Of a DNA stretch of 58,464 bases, positions 8,295-16,451 are shown piece by piece; position 1 is the stretch's first letter; every line of letters starts with the position of its first letter. The notes beneath the pieces were generated by a model. That model worked only from the letters and a program-made list of their open reading frames with translations, ran no database searches and was not told where the DNA came from. The stretch lies in assembly GCA_964464175.1 (NCBI GenBank), contig CAYXFD010000019.1:1-58464 (forward strand), written 5' to 3'. The stretch comes from CAYXFD01 sp964464175 (GTDB lineage: Bacteria; Cloacimonadota; Cloacimonadia; Cloacimonadales; JAJBBL01). A program made the translations under genes and the position numbers.

Positions 8295-9248
8295 ATGAAT
8301 TTGTTAGCTATAATGGTAGCTACTATTGGCATTCTGTCTATTGCAATATTGTCGCTCTTGATGATAAAGATTGTTAAACGACCAGCGGTTTGGAGTATTG
8401 GAATATTTCATGGTAATAATGTTTTTGAAACTAAACCTGTAAAAGGAGTAAATCCCATCATCGACCGTAATGGTATTGGCAATGCAACTTTTGTTGCAGA
8501 TCCGTTTATAATTAATGAAGCTGATAAATACTATTGTTTCTATGAAATAGGTAAGTCCACTGACAAATATGCCAAAGGAGAAATTGGCTTCTCTGAAAGC
8601 AGAGATGGTATTAATTACGAGAAGCATTCGATAATCATTTCTGGAGAAACATCACTATCATTTCCCATAATTTATAATTTCAACGATGAGTACTACATGA
8701 CTTTAAACAGCTATTATGAGCAAGAAGTCCGTCTTTATATTGCGAAAGAATTTCCATCAAAGTGGGAATTGTTGAAAGTATTAGTTAAAGGATATCATAG
8801 TGATCCCTCATTGTTAAGAACAGAAGAAGGGTTTTTTCTGATTACATCAAATGGCAATGATGCTTATCTTTTCTATTCAGCAAACCTTGAAGAAGAATTT
8901 AGGGAACATCCCAATCATCATTTTGTAAGAAATGATGCCAAGTATGCAAGAAATGCAGGAAAGATTTTTTGTTTCCAGGATGATTTATACCGTCCGGTGC
9001 AAGATTGCTCAAAATTTTATGGAGAAAAAGTACGACTCATGATAATTAAGGAGTGTACACCTCAAAAATATTTCGAGGTAGAGAGTGAGAGATCGCCTGT
9101 ATTATTTCCAGGTAAGGAAAAGTGGTGTCGGAAAAAAATGCACACCTTTAATCTTTATCATCAGGAAGAAGATCAAGTATACATTGTTGCTGATGGAGCG
9201 GCAGAGAAAAATACTTATAAGATAATAAGAAAAAGAATAGGGAGATGA
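8295..9248 (+). CDS. GINT1-N-like five-bladed beta-propeller protein, membrane anchored
   Basis: 317 residues. One hydrophobic segment at about 5-27 is followed by a domain resembling the N-terminal propeller of glucosamine inositolphosphorylceramide transferase 1, itself like GH43 folds. The repeated blades are visible: ADPFIINEADKYYCFYE, GEIGFSESRDG, SFPIIYNFNDEYYM, SDPSLLRTEEGFFL, GKIFCFQDDLYRP and the late MHTFN. In bacteria this domain sits in polysaccharide loci alone or with formyl- or glycosyltransferase domains; its activity is not established. GGAG at 8283-8286 precedes the ATG. It overlaps the next gene's start region, so the two are probably translated together. Confidence 0.75.
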   Translation: MNLLAIMVATIGILSIAILSLLMIKIVKRPAVWSIGIFHGNNVFETKPVKGVNPIIDRNGIGNATFVADPFIINEADKYYCFYEIGKSTDKYAKGEIGFSESRDGINYEKHSIIISGETSLSFPIIYNFNDEYYMTLNSYYEQEVRLYIAKEFPSKWELLKVLVKGYHSDPSLLRTEEGFFLITSNGNDAYLFYSANLEEEFREHPNHHFVRNDAKYARNAGKIFCFQDDLYRPVQDCSKFYGEKVRLMIIKECTPQKYFEVESERSPVLFPGKEKWCRKKMHTFNLYHQEEDQVYIVADGAAEKNTYKIIRKRIGR

Positions 9249-9250
9249 TT

Positions 9251-10324
9251 ATGATCAAGAATTTTGGATTTCTATCGATGGAGTTTGAATCCGAAGAAAA
9301 AAGAGATTTCAGACCAAGCTTTTTTGCGGGGTTAAAAAATCTAAAACAAGATATTTTACTCGATTATGATTATGGCAAAAAGCTCGGATATAGTAATAAA
9401 GACTATTTGGATACAGGATGTTCTATTCGATTTGTGGACAGAAAAGAAGTATTGAATGCAGATTGTGTTTTTTCGGTCAGAACACCTGGCTTGGAAGAGT
9501 TAAAGTATATGAAGGAGGGAGCTATAATAGTCTCGATGCTTCATTATATCACTCATGAAAAACGTAATCGCTATCTTGAGCAAAAAGGGGTGAAAATGAT
9601 AGCCCTTGATTCTGTTACTGATGATTTTGGGACTAGAATGATTCAGGATTTTTCAGGAACAGTCAAAAATGCCTTTGAAGCAGCTTATCAAGATTTCTTT
9701 CTTGAATATAAGAGTAGAAATCCTGTGAACGTTTTGGTATTGGGAACTGGAGAAATCGGTAAGATAGCAGTAGATACTGCAGTAAATCAAACGAATAGGC
9801 CGATAATTGTAACCGCAATTGGAATATCTGTTACTTCTAACCGGGAGTATCTATCTGAATTAATCAAAAAAACTGACATTCTCGTTGATGCCACTAAACG
9901 CCAGAATACCTCAAAGATCATCGTATCCAATGAAATGGTTGGTTTATTGCCTGAACATGCATTCATTATCGATCTTTCGGCTGATGATTATGATACAAGT
10001 ATAGGGCCTATACAGGTAAAGGGGATTGAAGGTATTCCTACAGGGAATCTCGGGCAATTTGTTTTTAGACCTGACGATCCAATATATGATAAGATACCCA
10101 AAGAAGTATCAACCAAAAACCGTAGGGTTGTCATAAGCTGCTACTCCTGGCCCGGGGTTAATCCGATAGCATGTCTTGACAGATATGAAATCCAGATTGA
10201 ACCCTTCATCAGAACATTAAGTACAATAGATTACGACAGCTTTCAAGAGTTATCAAATGATTTATATGAGAGAGCATTGTACCGGGCTACGTACTCTTCG
10301 TTTTTAGAGAGCTTAAAAAAATAA
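9251..10324 (+). CDS. Alanine dehydrogenase/PNT-family oxidoreductase
   Basis: 357 residues. The N-terminal half resembles AlaDH/PNT_N: a SVRTPGLEELKYMKEG stretch, then MLHYITHEKRN as in the family's LH...N segment. A Rossmann domain follows with LVLGTGEIGK near residue 160, and ILVDATKR later. Members oxidise alanine or make carboxyalkyl amino acids such as carboxyethylornithine. In this locus it may make an unusual amino-acid or lactyl-type substituent for the glycan; that is inference. GGGAG at 9240-9244 favours the ATG at 9251 over the one at 9245. No catalytic metal motif is expected. Confidence 0.7.
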   Translation: MIKNFGFLSMEFESEEKRDFRPSFFAGLKNLKQDILLDYDYGKKLGYSNKDYLDTGCSIRFVDRKEVLNADCVFSVRTPGLEELKYMKEGAIIVSMLHYITHEKRNRYLEQKGVKMIALDSVTDDFGTRMIQDFSGTVKNAFEAAYQDFFLEYKSRNPVNVLVLGTGEIGKIAVDTAVNQTNRPIIVTAIGISVTSNREYLSELIKKTDILVDATKRQNTSKIIVSNEMVGLLPEHAFIIDLSADDYDTSIGPIQVKGIEGIPTGNLGQFVFRPDDPIYDKIPKEVSTKNRRVVISCYSWPGVNPIACLDRYEIQIEPFIRTLSTIDYDSFQELSNDLYERALYRATYSSFLESLKK

Positions 10325-10831
10325 TCAGCATTATTATTGAACAATATAGAATTGGAAAAGATATACATGAAAAGCCAAAGTGTATTAGTTGGGCATGTTT
10401 TCGATTGTGGATTACCAGTACTTATATCATATATGATGTTCCTACTGTTGCAATCGGTATCGAGAATTTCAAGTTAAATTACTTCTCCAATTTCGAAACG
10501 CAGTAATAATGGCTGGAGTAAATTTTAAAATGCATACTTTTAATGTGTTTCACTTTAAAGCCTTGAGTAGCTACCGATTGTGATTTGCAGAATTTATAAA
10601 CGACTTCCAGAGGACTTAAGAATTAGGAATTATTGATTTTTAAAGGAAGCTTGGATGAAAGATATCGCCCCAAAGATCATGTGGTTACTATAGAATGTGC
10701 CATCAAGGAATTTATTATGTTCAAGGAGTATCGTATATGAAAGACTCATTAATAACAAGAGTTATTTCTCCAGTCATTATTCAGCATTTTGAGAAGCATC
10801 GAAGTCTGCAATATTTATTGTAAATTGAAGC
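10325..10831. other. 507-base gap, probably decayed coding DNA
   Basis: No credible intact gene. Short open stretches occur (for example 10367-10477 and an ATG at about 10738 open for some 28 codons), interrupted by stops in all plus frames. A segment near 10531 encoding KMHTFNVFH in one frame is like KMHTFNLYH of the propeller gene at 8295, so part of this gap may be the wreck of a second such gene. That reading rests on nine codons and is weak. No terminator or promoter stands out. Confidence 0.4.
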
Positions 10832-11452
10832 ATGAGTAATATTTGTAATTTCCTTGGCAGACTTTTGAGGGCTATTTTTCCAAAGGCAAGATTTGACAAT
10901 CTCACACTGTTTTATGTAATCAGAGTTGTTTACAAGCAGCTGCTGAAATTAAACGGTATTTGTAACATATCTTTGGTTTTAAAAAACGACAACGATACTG
11001 ATCATAAATGCCCCGAAGACACTACAATAATTCTTGTGAGCAACCTTGAAGAGTTAAAAAACTATCAGATTCCTGGCCGCCTAAATAAGCTTTTAGGAGA
11101 GGATTATTTTTCTCAGGGTTCTATTTTGTTTTTTTTGAGTGATAATAACAGAATTGTTTCCTACACCTGGCTTCATAAAGATTTTGATCCGGATGGTGAT
11201 GTTAGTTTAGTAAGAGACAAAGACTACTATATTGCCGGCCCTGCTTTTACAGAGATAAAATACAGAGGTAAGGGATTAGGTATTAAACTAAAGCAAAAGA
11301 TAAAACACTATGCTCAGATTGATCGACAGTGTCCAATATATGTTTCGAACCAATTTGACAATATTCCAATGTTAAAAATCAATGCCAAAGATGGCTACAA
11401 GGTGACAAATGTTATTATCCGGCTAAAAAACGGGGAAAAGATAATTATTTAA
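10832..11452 (+). CDS. GNAT-family N-acetyltransferase
   Basis: 206 residues. The acetyl-CoA-binding motif A is visible as YRGKGLGIKLKQKI at about 147-160, preceded by the beta strand FTEIK. The N-terminal ~75 residues are not typical of the minimal fold and may form an accessory domain. Placed between the AlaDH-like gene and a polysaccharide deacetylase, it may acylate a sugar or amino substituent. The ATG has no strong ribosome-binding site (TTGAAGC upstream). Substrate unknown. Confidence 0.7.
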   Translation: MSNICNFLGRLLRAIFPKARFDNLTLFYVIRVVYKQLLKLNGICNISLVLKNDNDTDHKCPEDTTIILVSNLEELKNYQIPGRLNKLLGEDYFSQGSILFFLSDNNRIVSYTWLHKDFDPDGDVSLVRDKDYYIAGPAFTEIKYRGKGLGIKLKQKIKHYAQIDRQCPIYVSNQFDNIPMLKINAKDGYKVTNVIIRLKNGEKIII

Positions 11453-11468
11453 AACAGATAAAAGTTTG

Positions 11469-12323
11469 ATGAAGAAACTTACAATATGTCTCACTCACGA
11501 TATTGATCGCGTCCGTAAAACATATCAATACTTTACGCATAACGTTATGAAATACAGCTTTAAGGGTTTGAATTCACTTTTTAAGAAAGAAAATCCCTAC
11601 TGGATGTTTGATGTTATGGCAGACTTAGAAGAGAAACATGGTGTCAGATCAACGATTTTCTTTCTAAATGAATCGCTCTCATTTTCGCCTTTAAAACCTA
11701 AAGAGTGGAAGATTGCGCTCGGTAGATATTCTATCAGAGAGGAGAGGATTGCAGACAGGATCAAGGAGTTTCATCGGGGTGGATGGGAAATAGGAGTTCA
11801 CGGCAGTTATAATTCATATCTGAATCGGGAGTTGTTGGTAAAAGAGAAGAGTGTTCTAGAAGAAATTATCGGGGACGAGATCATCGGAATAAGGCAGCAT
11901 TATTTGAATATGAAGGAACCGGAGACCTGGATTTATCAAAAAGAAGCAGGCTTTAAGTACGATGCCTCACTGGGTAAGAAAAGGGGTATTGGGTACAAGG
12001 ATGAAAGGAGCAAGCCTTTTACGGATGAGAGTTCAGGTATGTTTATAATCCCTCTGACTTTCATGGAAAGTAATCTTTTTGCAGAGACGAATAGTAATCC
12101 CGACAGGGCAATAAGAGAGGCAATAGCTCTGATGGACGGGACAGAGGAAAAGGGTGGAGTTTATACTGTTTTATGGCATCAACGGATGTTCAATGAAGAG
12201 GAGTTTCCCGGATACTACAGGGTATATGACAAGATTATTAGGGAAGCCAGGGGACGTAATGCTGAGTTTCTTACTTGCCGTCAGATATACGATAGATATA
12301 AGGGAATTCAGGGAAAGAGATAA
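11469..12323 (+). CDS. Polysaccharide deacetylase-family (CE4-like) protein
   Basis: 284 residues of the NodB-like (beta/alpha) barrel type. The first metal motif is THDID at residues 9-13, WEIGVHGSYNSY gives the H-x3-(S/T) metal site, and RQHYL replaces the usual R.PYG segment. A late VLWHQRMF corresponds to the catalytic histidine motif. It is expected to remove N-acetyl groups from the glycan. No signal peptide is seen, so it may act on a cytoplasmic lipid-linked intermediate. An in-frame TTG immediately precedes the ATG chosen here. The FemAB-like gene starts directly after its stop. Confidence 0.8.
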   Translation: MKKLTICLTHDIDRVRKTYQYFTHNVMKYSFKGLNSLFKKENPYWMFDVMADLEEKHGVRSTIFFLNESLSFSPLKPKEWKIALGRYSIREERIADRIKEFHRGGWEIGVHGSYNSYLNRELLVKEKSVLEEIIGDEIIGIRQHYLNMKEPETWIYQKEAGFKYDASLGKKRGIGYKDERSKPFTDESSGMFIIPLTFMESNLFAETNSNPDRAIREAIALMDGTEEKGGVYTVLWHQRMFNEEEFPGYYRVYDKIIREARGRNAEFLTCRQIYDRYKGIQGKR

Positions 12324-13337
12324 ATGGCAGAATATCTTACGAAGATTTTGAGAGAAGATGAAAAAGATAGTTGGAACAAACTGATAGAAGAGGGAGACAA
12401 CGGCACAATATTTCATTACTACGACTGGTTAAAGATAGCAGCAGAGCATTCGAGAACGGAATTAATACCTCTGATTATAACCAAAGGGAACAAGAGGGTA
12501 TGTCAACTGCCGTTGTTCAAAATGACCAGGGGAGGATTGAAGTTTGTTTTCTCTCCACCTCCCGGTTGCGGATTGCCTTATCTGGGGCCGGTATTCAGTA
12601 TTCCAGCTGGAAACAGGCATAATTATGAGAGTACATATTTTGGAATACTTGATGAAATAATAAGATTCATTCGGAAAGAGATCGGGTATGATTATCTAAA
12701 GATCGTTAACAGCGAAGATCTACCCGATATGAGACCTTATCTCTGGCAGGGCTTTCAGGTTAAACCGTTGTATTCTTATACCATTGATCTTACTCAGGGC
12801 ATGGAAACAGTACACAGCGGTATATACAAGAAGACGAAAAATGCCCTTAAGCAGGCACTGAACAACGAAAACATATCCATAAGCCGTGAGGATAGATTCA
12901 TTGATAATATTATTACACTGGTTGGGAAAAGATACGGGGAACAAAACCGAAAGTACAAGATCAGTCATCAATACATCAACAATCTTAAAGAATCAAGCAT
13001 CGGTGAAAAAATCGAAGTTATATCCATTTTAGCTGATGGTGAGTTTGCTGGAGGAGATATCACTCTGGCAGACAAAGCAAAAGCTTATGCCTGGATTGGA
13101 TCGGTTGACAGAGACAGAAAGGTAACCGGTGCCGGAGAACGAGTTCTCTGGGAGAAAATGAAAGATTATTGTGAGAGAGGTTTTCATAGCTATGATATTG
13201 TAGGTGGAAATACAAGGCATCTTTGTGAGCACAAATCGAAATATGGACCTGAGCTTATTGTTTATTATCAGGTTACCGATACATCATTTAAGGGGAAAAT
13301 TTCACTTAAGTTATTCAGGAAACATGGAACAAATTGA
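12324..13337 (+). CDS. FemAB-like / Acetyltransf_6 family acyltransferase
   Basis: 337 residues with the double-GNAT layout of FemAB-related proteins: an early W..L...........F....W segment (SWNKLIEEGD..FHYYDWLKIAAEH), a central LTQGMETVHSGIYKKTKNALKQA and a C-terminal GERVLWEKMKDYCERGFHSYDIVGG. Relatives transfer amino acids to glycans, or occur in exopolysaccharide clusters with a polysaccharide deacetylase, as here. It begins directly after the deacetylase stop, and its own end is overlapped by 14 bases by the next gene, implying coupled translation. Confidence 0.77.
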   Translation: MAEYLTKILREDEKDSWNKLIEEGDNGTIFHYYDWLKIAAEHSRTELIPLIITKGNKRVCQLPLFKMTRGGLKFVFSPPPGCGLPYLGPVFSIPAGNRHNYESTYFGILDEIIRFIRKEIGYDYLKIVNSEDLPDMRPYLWQGFQVKPLYSYTIDLTQGMETVHSGIYKKTKNALKQALNNENISISREDRFIDNIITLVGKRYGEQNRKYKISHQYINNLKESSIGEKIEVISILADGEFAGGDITLADKAKAYAWIGSVDRDRKVTGAGERVLWEKMKDYCERGFHSYDIVGGNTRHLCEHKSKYGPELIVYYQVTDTSFKGKISLKLFRKHGTN

Positions 13338-14529
13338 TTCTGTAAAACAAGCATACGATAAAGTCGTTGATTTTATGATAGCCTCTGAGTTCAAAAGCTA
13401 TGATCCCTACGATGGAGCAAATATAACGCTTCCATTCAGCAATAACTACCCGGTTCGATTATTATCAACCTACATAAATAAATTTTCTCCCTTGAACATA
13501 AGGCCATTATTAAAGATACCACTATCGAAACAAAATCAAGCTCTTGCTTTCATAGGAAGAGCTATGCTTTATCGTCCTGATAGATATGAAAAAGAAATTA
13601 ACGAGATAACCCGGCATCTGAAGGATAAAAGTCTTATTAAAGATCACGGTTACCACTGCTGGGACAGTCATGGTTTTAAGATACAAATGAGAAGAGGGTT
13701 GTTTTCACCAGGAATGGTCGATATAATTGGCACAGAAGCTATAGCTCGTTTTTTTTTGCTTCTAAACAAGATAAAGCCAGATAGCGAAAATGAAGAAATT
13801 TGCCTTAATGTAAGAGATTTTTTTTTGAAAGAATTGATGACAAAGAACTCAGGCGTCACTTTTTTTCGTTACAAGCCAAATACGAAGTTACATCAATGGT
13901 GTTATAATGCCTCAATTTTATGTGCAATATACATTGAAAAGTCAGGAAGTTGTTTTTTAAAAGAAGATTCTAACGAAAAAGCGGCAGATGCTATTCGAGA
14001 TATTATTGACAAACAAAAACCAGAAGGTGAATGGGGCTATAGTTTCGATTTTGAGACTAAATTTGAAAGGACTCAAATAGATTTCCACCAGGGTTTTATC
14101 CTTGATGCCCTGTTAGAATATATGGAGATAAATGGCTTTGTTGAGCCATATATCTCATCATATAAAAAGGGATTGGAATTTTATCATGAAAAACAGTTTC
14201 ATCCTAACGGACAGGGTATTTATCGCCACCCCAAGAAGTGGCCGGTAAACATTCATAATCAGGCCCAGGGTATCATTACTTTCTCAAGGGCAGCTAAAGC
14301 TGGTTTTGGAGAACAATATCTTGACTTTGCCCAAACTATTGCAGAATGGACGATAAAGAATATGCAGGATAAAGACGGGCATTTCTATTATTTAAAGTAT
14401 CCGCTGTTTACGAATAAGATACCGTATATCAGATGGAGTGATGCGGCTATGGCGTATGCGTTGGCAGTATTTTTAGAGATTAGGGATCAGGGATTAGAGA
14501 CTAGAAATGGAAAAAGTAAAAACGCATAA
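13324..14529 (+). CDS. Alpha/alpha-barrel (six-hairpin-like) protein of polysaccharide loci, 3' end replaced by a cassette
   Basis: 401 residues. Repeated helical hairpins with aromatic and acidic residues at turns (YHCWDSHG, LHQWCYNASIL, GEWGYSFDF, FHQGFILDALLEY, NIHNQAQGI, YIRWSDAAMAYALAVFLE) suggest an (alpha/alpha) toroid as in glycoside hydrolase or lyase folds. Similar proteins occur next to FemAB and deacetylase genes; function unknown. A longer open frame begins at 13204, but the ATG at 13324 with AGGAA at 13317-13321 is better. The last 18 residues (384-401) are encoded by the heptamer repeats and first codons of the four-helix-bundle cassette, so the original C-terminus has been lost or altered. 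Confidence 0.65.
   Translation: MEQIDSVKQAYDKVVDFMIASEFKSYDPYDGANITLPFSNNYPVRLLSTYINKFSPLNIRPLLKIPLSKQNQALAFIGRAMLYRPDRYEKEINEITRHLKDKSLIKDHGYHCWDSHGFKIQMRRGLFSPGMVDIIGTEAIARFFLLLNKIKPDSENEEICLNVRDFFLKELMTKNSGVTFFRYKPNTKLHQWCYNASILCAIYIEKSGSCFLKEDSNEKAADAIRDIIDKQKPEGEWGYSFDFETKFERTQIDFHQGFILDALLEYMEINGFVEPYISSYKKGLEFYHEKQFHPNGQGIYRHPKKWPVNIHNQAQGIITFSRAAKAGFGEQYLDFAQTIAEWTIKNMQDKDGHFYYLKYPLFTNKIPYIRWSDAAMAYALAVFLEIRDQGLETRNGKSKNA
14473..14507. repeat. Left heptamer array of four-helix-bundle cassette 1
   Basis: Five consecutive 7-base units with consensus YTAGRGA: TTAGAGA, TTAGGGA, TCAGGGA, TTAGAGA, CTAGAAA. The last unit runs into the ATG of the cassette gene. An inverted version lies on the other side of that gene (14865-14892). 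Confidence 0.85.
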
Positions 14530-14875
14530 AGATTTGATTCTGTGGCAGAAAAGTGTCAATTATGTTACTACTGTTTATGAAGTCACATCGTCATTTCCTA
14601 AAGAAGAGGTATATGGCATTACAAACCAAATCAGACGAGCTGCGGTATCGATTCCTTCAAACATCGCAGAAGGTTCAGCCAGGAAGAGCCAAAAAGAATA
14701 TCTCCAATTTCTTTACATCGCATTAGGATCAATAATGGAATTGGATACTCAGTTAATAATATCAAACAACTTATCATATCTTAACGACAAATCTTTCAAA
14801 ATGCTAAGTGAAGATTTAACGGAATTAAGTAAAATGACGTCATCTTTGATAAGGAATCTATCCGCTAATCTCTAA
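14507..14875 (+). CDS. Four-helix-bundle protein (S23/Avd-like)
   Basis: 122 residues of the family named after proteins encoded in 23S rRNA intervening sequences and related to Avd of diversity-generating retroelements. Diagnostic segments: LILWQKSVNYV, SFPKEEVYGITNQIRRAAVSIPSNIAEGSARKSQKEYLQFL and LGSIMELDTQL. Such proteins form basic oligomeric bundles that bind nucleic acid; the cellular role is unknown. Start and stop codons both lie inside flanking heptamer repeats, and the start overlaps the preceding gene by 23 bases. No reverse transcriptase or rRNA gene is nearby. It appears intact, unlike its relative at 17706. Confidence 0.9.
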   Translation: MEKVKTHKDLILWQKSVNYVTTVYEVTSSFPKEEVYGITNQIRRAAVSIPSNIAEGSARKSQKEYLQFLYIALGSIMELDTQLIISNNLSYLNDKSFKMLSEDLTELSKMTSSLIRNLSANL

Positions 14876-14892
14876 TATCTAATCACTATTAA
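14865..14892. repeat. Right (inverted) heptamer array of cassette 1
   Basis: Four consecutive 7-base units: CTAATCT, CTAATAT, CTAATCA, CTATTAA. Read on the minus strand they give TTAGAGA-like units, so this is the inverted partner of 14473-14507. The gene's TAA stop (14873-14875) falls inside the array. TCTGCGTGAACC follows directly, a second repeat-like word also seen inverted at 19084-19097. Confidence 0.85.
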
Positions 14893-14919
14893 TCTGCGTG
14901 AACCTTTTGGGAGGTATTT

Positions 14920-16413
14920 ATGAGTCTGAAGAACTTACTATATACAACAGCCATATCATGTTTCTTACTATTCCTGTTAACTTCGTGCACTGACAGCACC
15001 GGGACAGAAAAAGGTACTTTAAGAGGTTATGTTGTTTTAGCAGAAGAGGATGTAATAGATCATTCGGAGATAACGGTAGCTCTGTATAACAAGGTAGCAC
15101 TTGATACAACCATAGTCCGGCTTAATCAAGAGTATCCACATATCGGTGTCCATATATCCCAGGAAACGGAATTTGACCATAGACAGTATAGCCCGGTCTT
15201 ATCAACAATTTCTGATGCAAACGGTTTTTTTGAGATAAAAAATATTCCGGCAGGTCTGTACAATGTTGTTTTCTCCAGGAAAGAATGGGGTTTTTTGTAC
15301 AGATATGATATCAATATAACAGGGAGTACATACGATATTTCTGATGAAACTGATCCCTTACAGCTTTATCCTGAAGTAATTGTAGATAGTCATATCTTTG
15401 ATGAATTTGTTTGCGAACCTCATCGACACTACATTTTTCCCGATGAGACCGTATTTCATCCATCCTCTCACTTAATAATTCAACCGGAGTCATTTTTGAG
15501 AATCAATCCGGCAATAAGTATTTCTATCTATGGTACATTGACTGTGGAGAGTGAGCCGGGTCAATATTTCAGGGTGACTTCCAATGATGGTTTTTTTGAA
15601 GACCGGCAAGAAATCAGTAACTACGCGCACTTATCCATTAAAGCGGAGACGACATTAATAAACAGCATGATTTCAAGCGGAATTTTTACTTTTGGGAACT
15701 ATACATTAGTAGTGAATGTAAGTGGTGCTATCGTTACAAACTCTATCTTAAGCGGAGACTATAGCGGCTGCTCATTTAATCAATGCGCTAATGTTGTACT
15801 GAGAAAATCAAATTTCTACAATACACTGGTTGACAGTCAAGCTGCATTATACCTTGACTATGTTGATAACAGTCTGTTTGAAAGCTTGATATTCCTGAAC
15901 AACGATATCGGCATCAGTAATAAGTCTGGTCTGAATAACAAAATATTAAACAGTTACTTTAGCGGAAACAGGAGTATTGGTATTTTGAACTGGTATGACT
16001 CAGATCTTTCAGTACTCCATTCTGTCTTCAGCGAAGGAAATGTCGGAATAGACAATAGAGCGAGAAGTTATATCGATTTCAAATATTCCTTTTTTAACAC
16101 AGAAGTAGGTTTTGTGAATAACAGAGCAGGTTTTCAGTGGGCATTTCCAACATTGAATTATAACAACTTCTACTGTTCCAACTATGCTGTAAGAACTATT
16201 GCTAATTTCTCAATCGGTGATGGAATCAGATACTTTGTTGCGACATATAACTATTGGGGAACCACAGAGAGAGATGAAATTGAAGCTCTTATCTGGGATA
16301 GAAACGATGAAAGTGAAAATCATCCAGACTATGACTACCGCCTGGGAGTTTATGTTTATGAGCCTTTCTCGCTTCAAAAACACCATAATGCCGGTATTCA
16401 ACAGCTCGATTAA
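14920..16413 (+). CDS. Lipoprotein with carboxypeptidase-regulatory-like and right-handed beta-helix domains
   Basis: 497 residues. A signal peptide ends in the lipobox LTSC with Cys23. Residues ~31-140 look like a CarboxypepD_reg beta-sandwich (LRGYVVLAEED..., then SDANGFFEIKNIPAGLYNVVF). From ~165 on, short repeated strands with N-rich turns (NNDIGISNKSGLNNKILNSYFSGN, VGIDNRA) indicate a parallel beta-helix that could bind or process polysaccharide at the cell surface. GGGAGG at 14909-14914 precedes the ATG. It lies just downstream of cassette 1, whose repeats separate it from the previous operon. Confidence 0.8.
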   Translation: MSLKNLLYTTAISCFLLFLLTSCTDSTGTEKGTLRGYVVLAEEDVIDHSEITVALYNKVALDTTIVRLNQEYPHIGVHISQETEFDHRQYSPVLSTISDANGFFEIKNIPAGLYNVVFSRKEWGFLYRYDINITGSTYDISDETDPLQLYPEVIVDSHIFDEFVCEPHRHYIFPDETVFHPSSHLIIQPESFLRINPAISISIYGTLTVESEPGQYFRVTSNDGFFEDRQEISNYAHLSIKAETTLINSMISSGIFTFGNYTLVVNVSGAIVTNSILSGDYSGCSFNQCANVVLRKSNFYNTLVDSQAALYLDYVDNSLFESLIFLNNDIGISNKSGLNNKILNSYFSGNRSIGILNWYDSDLSVLHSVFSEGNVGIDNRARSYIDFKYSFFNTEVGFVNNRAGFQWAFPTLNYNNFYCSNYAVRTIANFSIGDGIRYFVATYNYWGTTERDEIEALIWDRNDESENHPDYDYRLGVYVYEPFSLQKHHNAGIQQLD

Positions 16414-16451
16414 TAATTATTGGCAAAATAAATAGAAGAGAGAGAACCAAA

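Noticed and set aside
13204..13323. 40-codon N-terminal extension of the alpha/alpha-barrel protein
   Set aside because: It lies within the FemAB-like gene in another frame, and the ATG at 13324 has a proper ribosome-binding site.
14507..14875. 23S rRNA intervening sequence
   Set aside because: The gene family is named for such insertions, but no rRNA sequence flanks either copy.
14473..14892. CRISPR array
   Set aside because: The 7-base units are contiguous, have no spacers and occur as inverted sets around a gene.
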